NCBI GenBank assembly: GCA_963921425.1
Contig: OY992832.1
Span: 18,140,835 to 18,204,834 of the forward strand
Direction of reading: 5' to 3'
Length of the DNA stretch: 64,000 nt
DNA from: Dryas octopetala
Lineage: Eukaryota > Streptophyta > Magnoliopsida > Rosales > Rosaceae
A model generated the notes under the pieces. That model worked only from the letters and a program-made list of their open reading frames with translations, was not told the DNA's origin and searched no databases. Made by a program: the position numbers and the translations under genes. Position 1 is the stretch's first letter; each line of letters opens with the position of its first letter. Positions 23,115 to 36,300 of this stretch are shown piece by piece.

Positions 23115-26100
23115 TTTTAAGAGTCCAATCTTACCTTTTTTAACCCCTTGTAACTTTTCTTTTTTTTTGGCATTAAACCCTTGTAACTTTAATGCAGGTA
23201 AATATGTCAAATTGACCTTCTAGTTTTCCATGTATACTGCCTTTAGCTACTAGAAGTATTATTTGCCCAAAAAAAAAAAAGGCTACTAGAAGTATTAATT
23301 ATTATCTTAATTTAATAGATATAATTGATGTGGTAATTCATACTCATTTTCTAATTCCACCAAAAATATAACGACAACTCGTTTTGTAACCAAGGGACTA
23401 TGTCTGATGCTTGGAAGTTCGTCACTGGCCAATGCTCGGACTCTCGTTGTCGGCCAAATGCTTGAACTCCCGTCATCGGTCAATGCTTGGTATTTTTTTA
23501 TGCTCTTTACAACCAATCACGTACACACTGTATTTTCAGTGGAACTCTCACCCACCTGTATGAGTTCAATAGATAAAGGCTACATTCACTAAAGCATGCC
23601 ATTAACAAGCACCTTAGCGAGATAATAGTTGATGACTCTAATATTATTGATTTTAAATTAAAAAAATCCTAAGGATTGAGGATGGGCCTGAATAAGATAA
23701 ACCCAATGCAAAAGGGCATCTATTTAACTGATAATTCTCAAAACAATAATGCTAATTGTCCCAACTTTTTTTTCCCAACATTTGTATCTCACCTAATGTG
23801 TCATTATTTACTGGACAGAGTATTTCTTTTTCTTTTTTAGGTTTTATTTTTTATTTTTTAGTGTTCAATGTATGAATGTTATATAGATTGAGAAAGAAAA
23901 ATTGAGATGTCTAGCACTACTATTTCCTAAACTATCAAAGAAATATGGATAAAGGAGAAAAATTTCTCTCAATTTTTATTAATCATCAAAAAATTAAGCG
24001 CTATCTATTACAATTAATTAACAATTTGGGTTTATATAGAAGATTAAACCTTATTAAAGTAGGAGGATAAAGCAACCTAATTGGCTAATAAAACAACTAA
24101 ATTAAGGAAAGTCGTTACTTGTAAAAAAGGACTTCCAAAACTAAGAAATAATAAGAAAAGCACTAAAACACATAAGGAAAGTTTCAAAATAGGAAAAAAC
24201 AAGCTTAAAATTGCATCAGGGAATGAAGGGATGCGCGCGGAAGGGGCTCGAGCACCTCGCTTGCTGCCTGGATGCGCTCAAGCACTCCAAGGAGAAGCTT
24301 AAGCACTTTGCTTGCTATCTGGATGTGCACCTCTATAAAAACCCTCATTTTCACCCCTTTTTGGCCTCTTTTCTTGAATCGAATATACCATAATTCCTAA
24401 ATTCATCCATTTATTTGACCTTGCCGTTTCATTAGAGTTGATGCTGATGAGCCCAAGATCAAAAACACTTAGCACAAAAATTAGGACTCAAACATACTCT
24501 TTATGGTTAGTGGCCCAAAAAAAAAAATCATACTCTTTATGGTTGGATTTGTTTCAACAATTTGAAAAAATGTACGAATTTTAAATTAGCATTTTATGGT
24601 GAAATGATCCAAAAATGACTTTTTTTCTTAGAAAAGAAAAAGGTTAAGAAAAGTAACCTTCATACTTGTATGAGGAGATCCCATTTATCCCTTTTTTATA
24701 GGTGGAAATATGAGTTGATATAGTCAATAGAACACGTCAAGAAAAAAAAAAATTGGATATATATTATTTGAACATAAAATTCTATAAATTAATTATAATG
24801 ATAATTTGGTGCATGTGTACGTGTTAAATTATGAAAGAAAAAGGAAACAAAAAAAGCTAGCTAGGTTATGATTCAGATAATGAGATGTCACACCATGACA
24901 ATGAGATTTGTCTGCTTAGTATAATTCGAGTGATCGACTTTATTAAAGACATAGAGCCAGCATGCAGGTGTCTTTCTTCAAAGCAAAACAGGGTGATTTT
25001 GTGTCTGTGACTCAGTATGTGCTTAAAACACAGCTGCTGCATATAGATATAAATCATAAAAAAAGGGTCAGATCGATGATGAGGCATGAGGTTTTGTCTG
25101 TGGCTGCACCGCATTATGGAGAAAATGTTCTATATAATCATAATATTATGTAGTGTAGTAATTTATATGTTATATATAATATAGGTGAGTATTATTAATT
25201 CAAAGTGTAAATTCTTTATTTACTTATGTTATAACATTTGGTGATATTATAATTATACAGAATAATTAATATTTTAATTATTAAATCTTTTTAAGGGTAC
25301 ACACACACACATATATATATATGATAATAATGTGTAATTTTGTATCCTACATTCCTACTGGTAGTCTTAGATATATCTGGTGCAGTATTTGTATGGTAAA
25401 AAGTGTTTTCAGGCATGAGCTCCTGAGGGCAGCTAGCGTTTAGTACTAATCTGCAAAATGAGACCCTCGAGAGTCATGCTGGTTACTTTTCTGCTGCTTT
25501 CCAGTCACTGCTTGACAAACACTACACAAGAAACCACACACACACACTCTCTCTCTCTCTCATCTCTTTCTTTTTCTCTTTCTCAGTACTGTTTCTACTT
25601 TAATCGATTAAATTTGTGTTTGTCTGTTGGCCTTTTTTAACTTTAATGGTTTATAAGCTTCTCATCATCATCTTTCTTTGCCTCCCGCATTCATCGTACC
25701 CTTTCCTCATACGTCCATGTCTCCCTCCCTCTCCCTTTGTATAGTTAGTTAATGACCAAAATGACCACCATTGCAGCATTAATGTTGGTCACAATGTGAC
25801 ATGCATGCCCACCCAAAGTTGGTGGGATTAATTTTCCAATTGATAATACCCCTCTCATCATTCCTCAACCCATATTAACCTTCTTTTTGGTAACCAACCC
25901 ATATTAACCAGCTTCCACCACATCCAATTCATATCTTTATATGGAATGACATGCATTCTCTAATTAATTTATTTGATTTTGATCCTATTTTGGAAATTTA
26001 ATTTTTTTTCTGTTTTTTTTTTTTTTTCACACTCATCTTTTTGTTAGGAGCTTCACCAATCAAATTTCTAACTCAAGCTTAGAAATTTGGCCAATTAGAT

Positions 26101-27056
26101 TTCTATAACTCAAGCTCGTACACATCTAAAACGAGAAAAATATATGCGAAAAACAATAAACTAATTAAACATTTCTGACTCGATCTCAAGCTATGATGAG
26201 TTTTCACTAATTAAAAAAGAAAAAATTACAATTGGAAAAGCTAAATTAATCAGTTTTTCTAATGACACTAAAGTGTTCTCTCATTCTGTTCAACTTCTAA
26301 TAAAAAAATTTCAATTACAATACATGGCTCGCAATTTCTCTAAATTCTTTGTTAAACCAGTCTAGCTATTTCAACCCTTAGGAGAAGACTAATTCTCTCT
26401 ATCTATCTCTATCAAAAAATCCTTTTGTAGATGCGTCGATTTTGTACTCTTTTTGGACGCCTATTCATCTGAATTTTGAGCCTCATTTATTCCAATATTT
26501 ATTTAATACATTTCTCATATTTTTCTTTTTTACTCTCTTATATATGACTTACGCATCAACTTTTTTTCTCTTTTCCTTCTTTTAAGCTATAAAAAGTTCA
26601 AAAAAAAAAAAAAAAACTAAATCAACGAATAAAAAATTATAAAATTTAAAAATATAGAAAAAACTGATATTTTACTCCCTAAACTATTGTACTTATATCA
26701 GTTTGCTCAATTTCAACTTTAATGTGTCATGTTACTAAAAAAGTATATTTGTCCAAGACTTGAACTTCTTTGATGGAGCACTTATTCTCATACTTTCACA
26801 GTCTCCCTCTTAGTTAATTATGAGATGTTATGCCTTTCTTGGAGAAAATTAATTTATATGTTCCTCCATGAAAAGGAGCTCGATCAATACTTTGCAAGGA
26901 AACCTTAGTTAATATTATTGAAAACGTGGCCGAATGGTCCATTAATTTAAGGGAGACTTAGAGTTCAATCAATTTTATGAATATTTCTTAAACTAAGACC
27001 GGTAGTGATTTATAGTTTTTAATTAAGTTCTTTTATTTTTCTTCTTTGACAGTTTT
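23115..27056. other. AT-rich intergenic DNA
   Basis: No gene supported. A short tandem repeat of about 27-35 bp units (atgcttgga..tcgtc..ggcca) lies at about 23407-23490. A roughly 40-bp direct duplication (ctcgagcacctcgcttgctg and cttaagcactttgcttgcta) lies at about 24249-24330. Microsatellites include (AC)n/(AT)n near 25300 and CT near 25545. The text at 23950-24480 has the look of a decayed retroelement, but I found no terminal repeats. Confidence 0.4.
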
Positions 27057-27170
27057 ATGTTAGGTTTTAACTTCGAGATTTTGGCCCAAAATTTCGGAGT
27101 TAAAACCTAACATGCAACTTCTACAAAGTCCACTCTACACCCTAGGAGGGAAAATACCCTTCAAATCAAG
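27057..27170. repeat. foldback repeat related to 1205-1320
   Basis: 27057-27084 (atgttaggttttaacttcga...) is followed directly by its near-perfect inverse ending aaaacctaacat at 27114. The neighbouring text at 27115-27170 (ccctaggaggg) is the inverted counterpart of 1205-1265 (cctcctagggt), so the two loci are members of one dispersed family. Probably MITE remnants. Confidence 0.55.
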
Positions 27171-27990
27171 GAATAACTTTATTATAAATTAAAAGAGTTT
27201 TCTTATAAATTAAAAATCTTTTCTTATAAATTATTATGAATTAAAATGATTTTTTAATAAATTTTAATTAAATTTAAAGATAGTAAGTCTAATTATCTCT
27301 TAATTTAATTTTGGGGGCAAAAAGCATCCCCATGATTACAAGCTTGCAATTGGGGCTTGGCAAACAGAGTTCAGTCAGGCAGTCACGGACAACAATCACA
27401 AAGAAAGGGTCATCAGTCATCATATTTAATTTATGGATAATTATTTAATTAATACTAGACTTAAAACATAATTATAGATGAGAAGATCTTGTTGTTTGGA
27501 GCTAAGATTTGTTTTAGAGTCTTTATATTATTATCACTTAATCATGATAAAAGAATTAGATCGATTAAACGAGTGCCAAGTGGGACCCAACGCCCAATCT
27601 ATATCAATTGAATTGAAATCCAACAATTTTTGTTGAAAATTGATTTAACATTTGATGTGCAATAAAGTAAAATATAATAAAATTAAAAAATATTATTCTT
27701 TTTTCAAAGAGTGTGATGTATTAAACTTATATTAATGTGATTGATCAAATAAATAAATAATTATATATACATCTCAATAGTAGTCTTCATCTAAAAGATT
27801 CAAACGAAAGTTATGAGAAGAATAATGCATCTAATGGACGAATTCACTTCAATGTTTATGGGTCTCAATAGTTATGTTAATTTCACTAATTGAATACATT
27901 ATCTCTCACTTATCCTCATTTTAAGTCCCTTAATTATATGACCATTTCTCTGCATCTTAAACAGAAATATTTATAATTAACAAGCATGCA
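27171..27990. other. AT-rich DNA, nothing recognised
   Basis: Very AT-rich, with short direct repeats of ttttcttataaatta near 27190-27240. No coding or RNA gene seen. Confidence 0.5.
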
Positions 27991-28362
27991 ATGGTACTAG
28001 CAAGGAATAAAATTTCGAGCTTCGAGGAAATTTCGATGGAAATTTCGATGGAAATTTCGACGGAAATTTCGAAGATTTTTAAATTTCGACAAAAATTCGA
28101 CGGAAACGATGGAAATTATTATCAAAATACGGAAATTTTGAATGAAACTTCACAATATGTTTATTTAACATATTATCTACTACATTGATAAAAAACATTG
28201 AAAAAAACCAAATTATATGGTAGGTTTCATGTGATATATGATGAATATAATGCGCGCTGGAGGCAAATACTGTTAAAAAAATGCTTCACTAATTAATAAT
28301 TACTTCAATAACACCTCAATTTTATTTTTACTATAATATTGCCACATGAATTACAAAAGTAA

Positions 28363-31300
28363 TCAATACCACATAGAGTTTCTAGGAGGTTCAAAATTTC
28401 CGCTGTCTTCAGTATCATCATGTCCAGAGTAGGTGTACTGTGAAGAATAATCATCCCAAGATACTTCTCCAGCATAATTTTGCATGTAATTGCCAACATG
28501 CCAACCATATGGATCAGGAACCTGTTGTGGTTGAATTTGCCCATAAGCATACTCATTTGAAGAGGTTGTCTCTTGTTGTGCCAATGAGTTACTATCAGAC
28601 TCAACCAAGTAAGGCAGATGTGGTGGGTAGAATATTGGAGGGTTTTGTCCATAATTGTAATTGTCACTTCCTACCCCCATAGAGCCAAAAGTGGTGGATA
28701 ATGAATCCTCTTCTTCTTGTGCCAAACTCTCATGACCTCTTTGTCTGCGACTATAGTCTTTTCCTATGGCACCAATTCCTGGTCCGGCACGCCTACTCCC
28801 ATGATCCTCATCTTGTGTTGCATGTGTATAGTGTGCTTCGACAGAAAATGGGCTCATATACTCTTGAGAATGTCCAGTGACATCTTCATTTCCACCACCA
28901 CCACCACCACTACCTCTACCACCACCACTACCTCTACCTCCACTGTTGGTAGGAGTGCCCGATCTTGTGCTAGAGTTGCCTGATCGAGAAGGATTAGTGG
29001 GAACTGGCTCAGTACGATGTGTCGACCTTGTTTGCATAAGGTCATTCAAACTTGTAGTAGGGCTCACCTCCTCATTTAGAACTCTGTCCACATTGATACC
29101 TTCCTGACGTGCTTGAGCTGCAATATCAGGGTCTGGATTGCCTGCATCATCATCTAAATGGAGGGGCCTAATCCACTGATAAAGCTGGTTTTCCTCCACA
29201 TCATCATCCCCTATAGCAGCATCATATATATCCAGCGGATCATATTCATCAACGCGATCCTCCTCTGCTTTCTTATCTCGAAGTGCAAGCCTCATATTAT
29301 AGTAGCAATATACCATTTTTTCTAACCTACTATATGAGAGCCTGTTTCGTTGTTTGGTGTGTATGAGTGCGAAAGTGCTCCAGTTTCTTTCGCAAGCTGA
29401 TGATGACGCCGTTTGTGATAAAACTTTGATGGCTAACTTCCTCACAGTAGGCGCATCACTCCCATACATGATCCACCATTCACCTGAAATGAAAAATTTG
29501 TTTGTGTAAGTGTAACTATAAAAATAAATAATTAAGTTAATCTAACTAATACAAGTAAGATGTATACTCACTAGGAGACATTCGTGATCTAGCGGCCTTT
29601 GCAGCTCGCTCTCCGAACATTTTCCGGGCATCTTTAAAATAAGTTAACTAGATACAAATACAATACAAATTATACAATATCAATCAAATATATAATTTAA
29701 GACAATCAAATTCTATAAAGTATTAATATTTTTCGTAAGGATTCTTATGGGCCTTATGGCAAATTATTTTTACCTCATTTCCAAATTGGCCAACTTGTGG
29801 TGAATCGGGATCCAATTTGGAGAATACGTTGTGCACAGCCCGAATAAGTTCACCATCATCTCCAACGCCAGGTCTATACTGATAGCGAGGATTCAAATAA
29901 TAGGCTGCAATCATGCATCAAGTAAATATAGAAATATATAATTAGTAATTTAGTTCATTAATTGAAAGCTAAATCAATTAAAAAAATGCGGAACCAAAAT
30001 AACAAATAAATTATTGGGTTACCTGCTGCGTGCAAATCGTGTTGTAACGTTTTAAACCATCGATCATTGATGATTTTTATTACCCACCGTGCACCCTGTT
30101 TTTTTTCTAGTTCTTCCTTCACGACACGCATTAACTCATAAATGGATCCCATTGTAGGATACACTTCTGTGTCCACAATACGTAAAACTACGTAGAGAGG
30201 TTCAAACAGACCGCACACCTTATGCACCTGTTGCCAAAAAGAGTGATCAAGAACTATATTTTCAACGGTGATGCCTGCATCTGAACGCCGGAAATTGCTA
30301 CGACCCCAATCATCACTGGTGAACAATTGCTTCAGCCCCATCATCTTACCATACAAACTATCCAATGCAATATAGTTTGTAGCAAATCGGGTGGCACCAG
30401 GACGAACAATATCTCCCTTCGTGATCTCTCGCATCTTTGCCAACAACCAGTTATGGTTGTAAATATAATTCGTGATCATTCTGGCTTTTTTAATCACATT
30501 AGCAACCTGCTCTTTCTTCCCCATCTCTTCAAACATTAGATCAATGCAATGTGCTGCACACGACGTCCAGTACACATTGTATTTGTTCATTAACTTCTTA
30601 CCTGCTTTGACAAATGCGGAACCATTGTCGGTCACAACTTGAACAACATTCTCCTCTCCAACCTCCGTGATTACATCCTTCAGTAGCCCATAAATATATT
30701 TATGATCCTTTATGCAATCTGAAGAATCAACGGACTTAAGGAATACCGACTTCCCTCTTGAGTAGGCCATGAAGTTAATGATAGACAGTTTGGTTGGACC
30801 TGTCCAACCATCGCACATGATTGTGCAACCATAAGTTGCCCAATCAGTCTTCAATTTGTTAACATGCTCTTGCATTTCTTGAAACTCCTGGTCCAAAAAT
30901 CCGGTGCGTATCTGATAGGGTGTTGGAGGTTCCACTCCTACTCCTGCCTGTTGACATCCTATCACCAAATTTTTGAAATGATGAGATGCTGCTTTTGAAG
31001 GAGGAACATTTTCATATATGAAGAACTTGCTGATCAAGCGTTGCATCCCATCTTTGATTGACCCTCCAGAAAAGAGATTTTTAACACTCTTTTGGCGTGC
31101 TTGAGCTGCCTTGTACAAGCTTGGTGCCACTGGAGGTGTTGGTCGTGAATCTCGTGATTCCCTCATGCTTGATGCTCTTTGCATCTGTGCACCACTACTA
31201 GACCCAGAACCTTGTCCCCTATTTGGGACTTTATGTGAGTGTTCTCTCTCCCATTCTGCTGCTCTAGAGGCTCGAAGTGCAGATCGAAATTCTCTTCGCT

Positions 31301-31661
31301 CTTGAGGCCCCATATCATCATTATGATCTTCATCATCATCATCTTCATCATCACTCAGCTCAATCTGACTTTGTCCTCGAAGCTCTTCTCTGATCTCTTC
31401 CATCCTTTGTATTTTTTTGCTTTTTTGGTGTTGTTTGTGTTGCATCCCTGCAATGATGAATTGTCTCACTTCTGGTGGGACACTATTGCATCGTTGCACA
31501 TTGTGTCCAGGATCCAAACCACTAAGGTGGTATTTTAATCGTGTCACTCCAGCACCCTTCATTACAAGGCCACAATATTTGCATACTGAACCTTGTCTGC
31601 TACCTGGTAATGGATCGGCATGATCCCAAGCTGGATCACGTGATCTCCCTCCACTGGCCAT
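28363..31661 (-). CDS. hAT-family transposase (BED finger, DUF659, dimerisation domain)
   Basis: DNA transposase of the hAT superfamily, which cuts and pastes its own element and relatives sharing its ends. Four exons on the minus strand (31661-30023, 29904-29774, 29647-29572, 29483-28363) join in frame with GT-AG junctions to about 988 aa. A C2HC BED-type zinc finger lies at residues 27-58 (CKYC ... H45 ... C58) and an acidic stretch at about 100-115. The RNase H-like core (DUF659) has CDGWT and VVTDNGSAF carrying the expected catalytic Asp residues, then SCAAHCIDLMFEEM. The C-terminal block SSSACERNWSTF followed by RNRLSYSRLEKMVY is the hAT dimerisation domain. A long Gly/Ser- and Tyr/Gln-rich tail follows. 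I see no internal stop under this gene model. It is not a host gene, although domesticated hAT genes exist; the flanking ends argue against domestication. Confidence 0.85.
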
Positions 31662-32570
31662 TGAATCCTAAATTCCTAATAACAAAGAGACATACACAGT
31701 AACACAATAACAATAACAATTAAATTCCATGTTAATATCATATCAGTATATCACCAAGAAATTAATATCATATCAGTTATTAACTTATTACTAATTAGTA
31801 ATTTCATATCATATTCATATTACCAATTGGCAATTCCATATTTCCATATTACTAATTTGTAATTTCATATCAATATTTATATATCATACAAATTACACAA
31901 ATCATACAAATCAAAATCAACCTAAAATTATACAATCAATTTCAAAATTATACGATTAAAGATTCAAAATTAACCCAAAATCATATAATTATACAAATCA
32001 AAATCAACCCAAAATTATACAATTAATTCCAAATCTATATAAATCAACCCAAGATCAATATAATTTATCTTATATAAATCAATCCAAGATCAATATAATT
32101 TACATATAAACCCAAAACATGATATTGATCAATTGATGTTAGATAATATTTAAAAGTGGGTAAATCAGTAAATGATATACTTAGATATACTCAGATCAAT
32201 TTAGATATACATCATATATCAGATCAATTTAGATATACATCATATATACTCTCAGATATAATTATATAAATCATATAATCATAAATCATATAGATCAATT
32301 AATCAATTATTCAATTTAATGTAGTAATGACGTAATGTACTAATGTCTAATTGTCTATTACTCAAAATCTCAAATAGACAAATACTGAAATCAAATACTC
32401 ACACACTTCAACACTTGCAGTTCACAACTTCACACAAAGCTATCAAAGACAGAGACTTCACACAAGCCCACAAACTGATTTCAGAAATTTCAGGGGGGCT
32501 AAGCTTCGAGAAACGCCGGGGCTTCGAGGTGGCCGGAGGCTTCGAGGGGGCCGGATAAGTCGAGAACGGC

Positions 32571-32732
32571 GCTGCAAGCCGAGAGCCCGAGACGACGCCG
32601 CTGCAAGCCGAGAGCCCGAGACGACGCCGCTGCAACCAGAGAGCCCGAGACGACGCCGCTGCAACCAGAGAGCCCGAGACGACGCCGCTGCAACCAGAGA
32701 GCCCGAGACGACGCCGCTGCAACCCGAGACGA
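32571..32732. repeat. 29-bp minisatellite inside the hAT element
   Basis: Five direct copies of a 29-bp GC-rich unit (gctgcaagccgagagcccga plus gacgacgcc) and a partial sixth. Copies 1-2 read gcaagccgag and copies 3-5 read gcaaccagag. It sits on the 5' side of the transposase gene, where subterminal transposase-binding repeats are often found. It produces several meaningless open frames. Confidence 0.85.
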
Positions 32733-33223
32733 CGGAGGAGAGAGGCGAGAGAGAGAGAAGAGAGAGAGGCGAGAGAGAGAGCCGAGAAGACGGAGGATGC
32801 AGCAGATCTGGTTTGAGATCGAAGGTGTGCGCCGACACTGTGCAGGTGAGAATGTGAGATTGTGAATTTGTGATTTCACTGATTTGTGAGAATGTGAGGC
32901 AGTGAGGGACTTAGGGTTAGGCTGGGTATTTGAGCGAGGGTTAGACTGGGTATTTGAGATTTTGAGCTCGGGTTACTGTCTTCATGTCTTGTCTGTCTGT
33001 TACAGTGTTAGGCTGGGAATTTGAGCGAAATTTCGCTCAAATTCAAAAAAATTGCTGTTGGGGCATTCGAAAATTTCGAGCGAAATTTCGGCGAAATTTC
33101 GAATATTTCGCCGAAATTTTTCGAAATTTAGTCGAATCCGTGTTAAAATTTCGGAACCCCTAAAAAACGAAATTTTCGGCGAAATTTCGCCGAAAACTTC
33201 GAAATTTAAACCCTTATGGTAGT

Positions 33224-33271
33224 CATCAGCAATTGGGAAGGCATATATAGAGGCATAATTCCAGATACTAA

Positions 33272-33305
<34 letters not shown>

Positions 33306-36300
33306 CTAAAGAGAAGCGCTACAGCTGTTGTCAGCTAACTAATCCCTTTTATCATTTCTTTTTTGAGGAAAATCCCTTTTATCATTTTAGAGGATGAGCT
33401 TGTTGTTGATTCAGGGGGCCATTGTGGTCTGGTCTGCTGCAACAATAAAAGCTGCATGCATGTTGGTATAATGTAATTCCACAATATATAGTTAATGAGA
33501 AATGTTAGCCATTTTAATATTTTCTATCTTCAATCTTTTTCCTTTGTAATGTAATTTTATAGTTAAAACCGTCTATTTGTTAAATCTTTTTTTAAAAATA
33601 ATTTTTACATTGTCTGTTTATTTGATAATAATACACTAGTTGACTAAATAATTTTTAATTTAATTAATATTATATAGAGATGATCTTTAAAATTTAATTT
33701 AAAATAAAAAATAAAAACCAATTTTGGTTATGAAGCTACATTGCAGAATGAAAGGAGAAAATAGATTGTAAAAAGAGAAAAGCAAAAGATAGCTGTCATT
33801 TTCATAGTTAATTAATTATGATCATTACATATTAAGCAAGGATTTAAATTCTCTATTATATAAGAACAAATCATCAACATAAAGCAATGTAGAATTGGGA
33901 TTTGTAAACATTTTTTTTTTCTTAATCTAGGGATGGAAGATTCGAGTTTGGGATATCTTTCAACATAAGAAGAGTGATGCCGATAGATTAATAGCTATTT
34001 AATGTTGATGTTGACATTGGTAGGATTTGTATACGTTGGAGAAGTAGATAATTATCTATTTAATTATCTTTGTAATATGAAACACTAAAATGTAAATAGA
34101 AAATTATGATTAAATACCAAATATCAATAGTTTTTTAGTAAAGCAGCAAGACACTAATTTTTTTTAGTTTAGGTACTAACCTAGAGTAAAACATTTTGGA
34201 TTAGGTCACAAATTAGTTTGTACAGTTGTGACTGTCGAACCATTACACTTGTAATTGTCGAACAGTCACAGTTGTGACTATCTAAAATTTATAAAAAATC
34301 AAAATTTTTAAGGGTTTCATAATTTTGATTTAGGTTTGAGGGATGAAGTTCTATAACCCAAAGACTAAACATTAAAGTTTAAGCCTTGCAAATATTGAAA
34401 AAACAACAAATCAATAAAAAAATTATGATTGTTAGACAGTCACAGTTCGATATAACCATGTTTTTTAAAGTTGGTACCTAAACTGAAATTTAGTACATAA
34501 AGTGAAATGACATAACTGTTTTAGTAGTTGAAATGAAAAAACATTATAATTTGGTACCTAAAGTCAATGAACCTAAATGTAAATTCTAAACGTTGGAGAA
34601 ATATGAGAAATTTTTTTATGTGACCGTAATATTATGTGACGATGTGACCAATCCATTAAAATCATAACACGTATATAATTATGAGTATCTAAAACCCTAA
34701 ATCCTAAATTTATAAACTAATCATCCATCTATATTAATACACATACATTATTAAAATCAAGTAGCGGTGTTATGGTCACACTTGAAAAATTTCCAATAAG
34801 TAGAACATTCAATCTAAAATCAATTAGTAAGGGATGAAAAAACTTATGACTAACACGTGTGTGGCCTAATACTTAGGCTAACTTATAAATTGTCTACTCT
34901 AATACTATGTAAAAGTTAGATTGTTAAAGTGAAAACTAATTTGAAATAGATGAAGTGACCCATAACCGTATATATTGTGATGAAAATTTCAAATGTCATC
35001 CTTCAAATATGTTCCTTTTTTTTTTTTTGTTGGTAAACCATCGTTCTAACATGTTTGAGCTACTTCTTATTGGAGTAGTTATAACATCAGGCTCAAGAGT
35101 GTTAGGCCCACTACATCTCTAGCTCATCTCCACCTATGCCAAGGTTTCTCATTGTCTGATGTCGGTGTTGGAGTCAACCAAATTCATGACTGTCAAACGT
35201 TGTATTTATTTTTTCCTACATGGACTAGCATAGTAATTATAATATATAAACATTATATTAAATTATAATCTGCTCCATATTAAATAGTATGGAACTTTAT
35301 TTGACTCTTTTGGTTCGTGATCGCCATTTCATTTTGTGCACCTAATTTAGTAGAGTGATCGATTAGAATATGTCCAAGACCTTGGCTACCCTAATTGGCC
35401 TCTCTCTTAAACAATAACAAATTTCCAACATTTGAAAGTGAATTGAAAGAATTGATTATTTGATCGTGAAAATTAGAAGATTTTCCATTTTTTCAAGGAG
35501 ATCTTCAACCTTGGCCAGCTACGGTGGCATTGGGTCCCCTGTGAAGTGAACAGCACCATTGTTGCGCTGCTCTGCTTGCCAAAAAGAGGTTGTGTGTGAA
35601 ACTAGATTTTCCTGTTAGATTTGTGTCTAAAATTTAAGGCCCGTTGACATTGTTTTTAGAATTGGCAAAAGTGCTTTCAGATTATTAAAAATACTTTTAA
35701 GTAAATTTTTAAAAAGCACTTTCAAGTACTTTTGCATGAAGCACTTTAAATTTTTATAAAATTTTTTATCATTCTGTTCGATCAGTTTTGGTTAGCATCT
35801 AGTTGCTTCTACTAGGCTTTCTTGTATTTTGCTTAGCTTGGAATTTTGTGTGTTTTGCCGCTATTGGGCTATCAAGGAAAGTATCTTTCCGACCAAAACA
35901 AATCCAGTAGAGTGATTAACTATTTTTGTGGTCTTGCACATTTTTTATTTTGGACCAATAATGTTATGAGTTAATTTATTTTAGGCACGTACAGAGATCT
36001 CTATTCTCATCCTAATAAGATGTTAGTTTGCCTATTATGCTATTATAATTCGGAAATATTGGAACCGAGTTTCTCACCACTCTCACATCTTCGAAAAACT
36101 TCAGGTGCAAACATTCATACACATAAATTTGAGACTATTTAAACGTTTGTTGTTGATAACGCTTTCTCAAATGTGTCAAGCTCTATCTCAAATGTGTGTG
36201 CGTACGTGTGAGTTCACATACGCACATGGAGCCACTTGCTCAAACACTCTCTCTAACTAATGGAGGCAAACCACCTTTTTCAAGACTCAACTCTAATGGA

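Larger units (their letters stand above)
27999..33215 (-). mobile_element. hAT DNA transposon, apparently complete, 5.2 kb
   Basis: The ends are related inverted repeats: aaggaataaaatttcg at the left, and aagggtttaaatttcg read inward from the right. The element is flanked by an 8-bp target duplication with one mismatch: atggtact at 27991-27998 and atggtagt at 33216-33223. Both subterminal regions are rich in gaaatttcg motifs: tandem 13-bp units at 28020-28070 and a cluster at 33010-33205. It encodes a hAT transposase on the minus strand. A 29-bp minisatellite lies between the promoter end and the gene. All splice junctions of the transposase can be assigned, so the element may be autonomous. 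Confidence 0.85.

Noticed and set aside
28305-29107. Additional frames overlapping the hAT transposase
   Set aside because: Shadows of the transposase last exon in other frames, driven by its Gly/Ser-rich codons.
32408-32879. Three 104-126 codon minus-strand frames
   Set aside because: They translate the 29-bp minisatellite of the hAT element in different frames.
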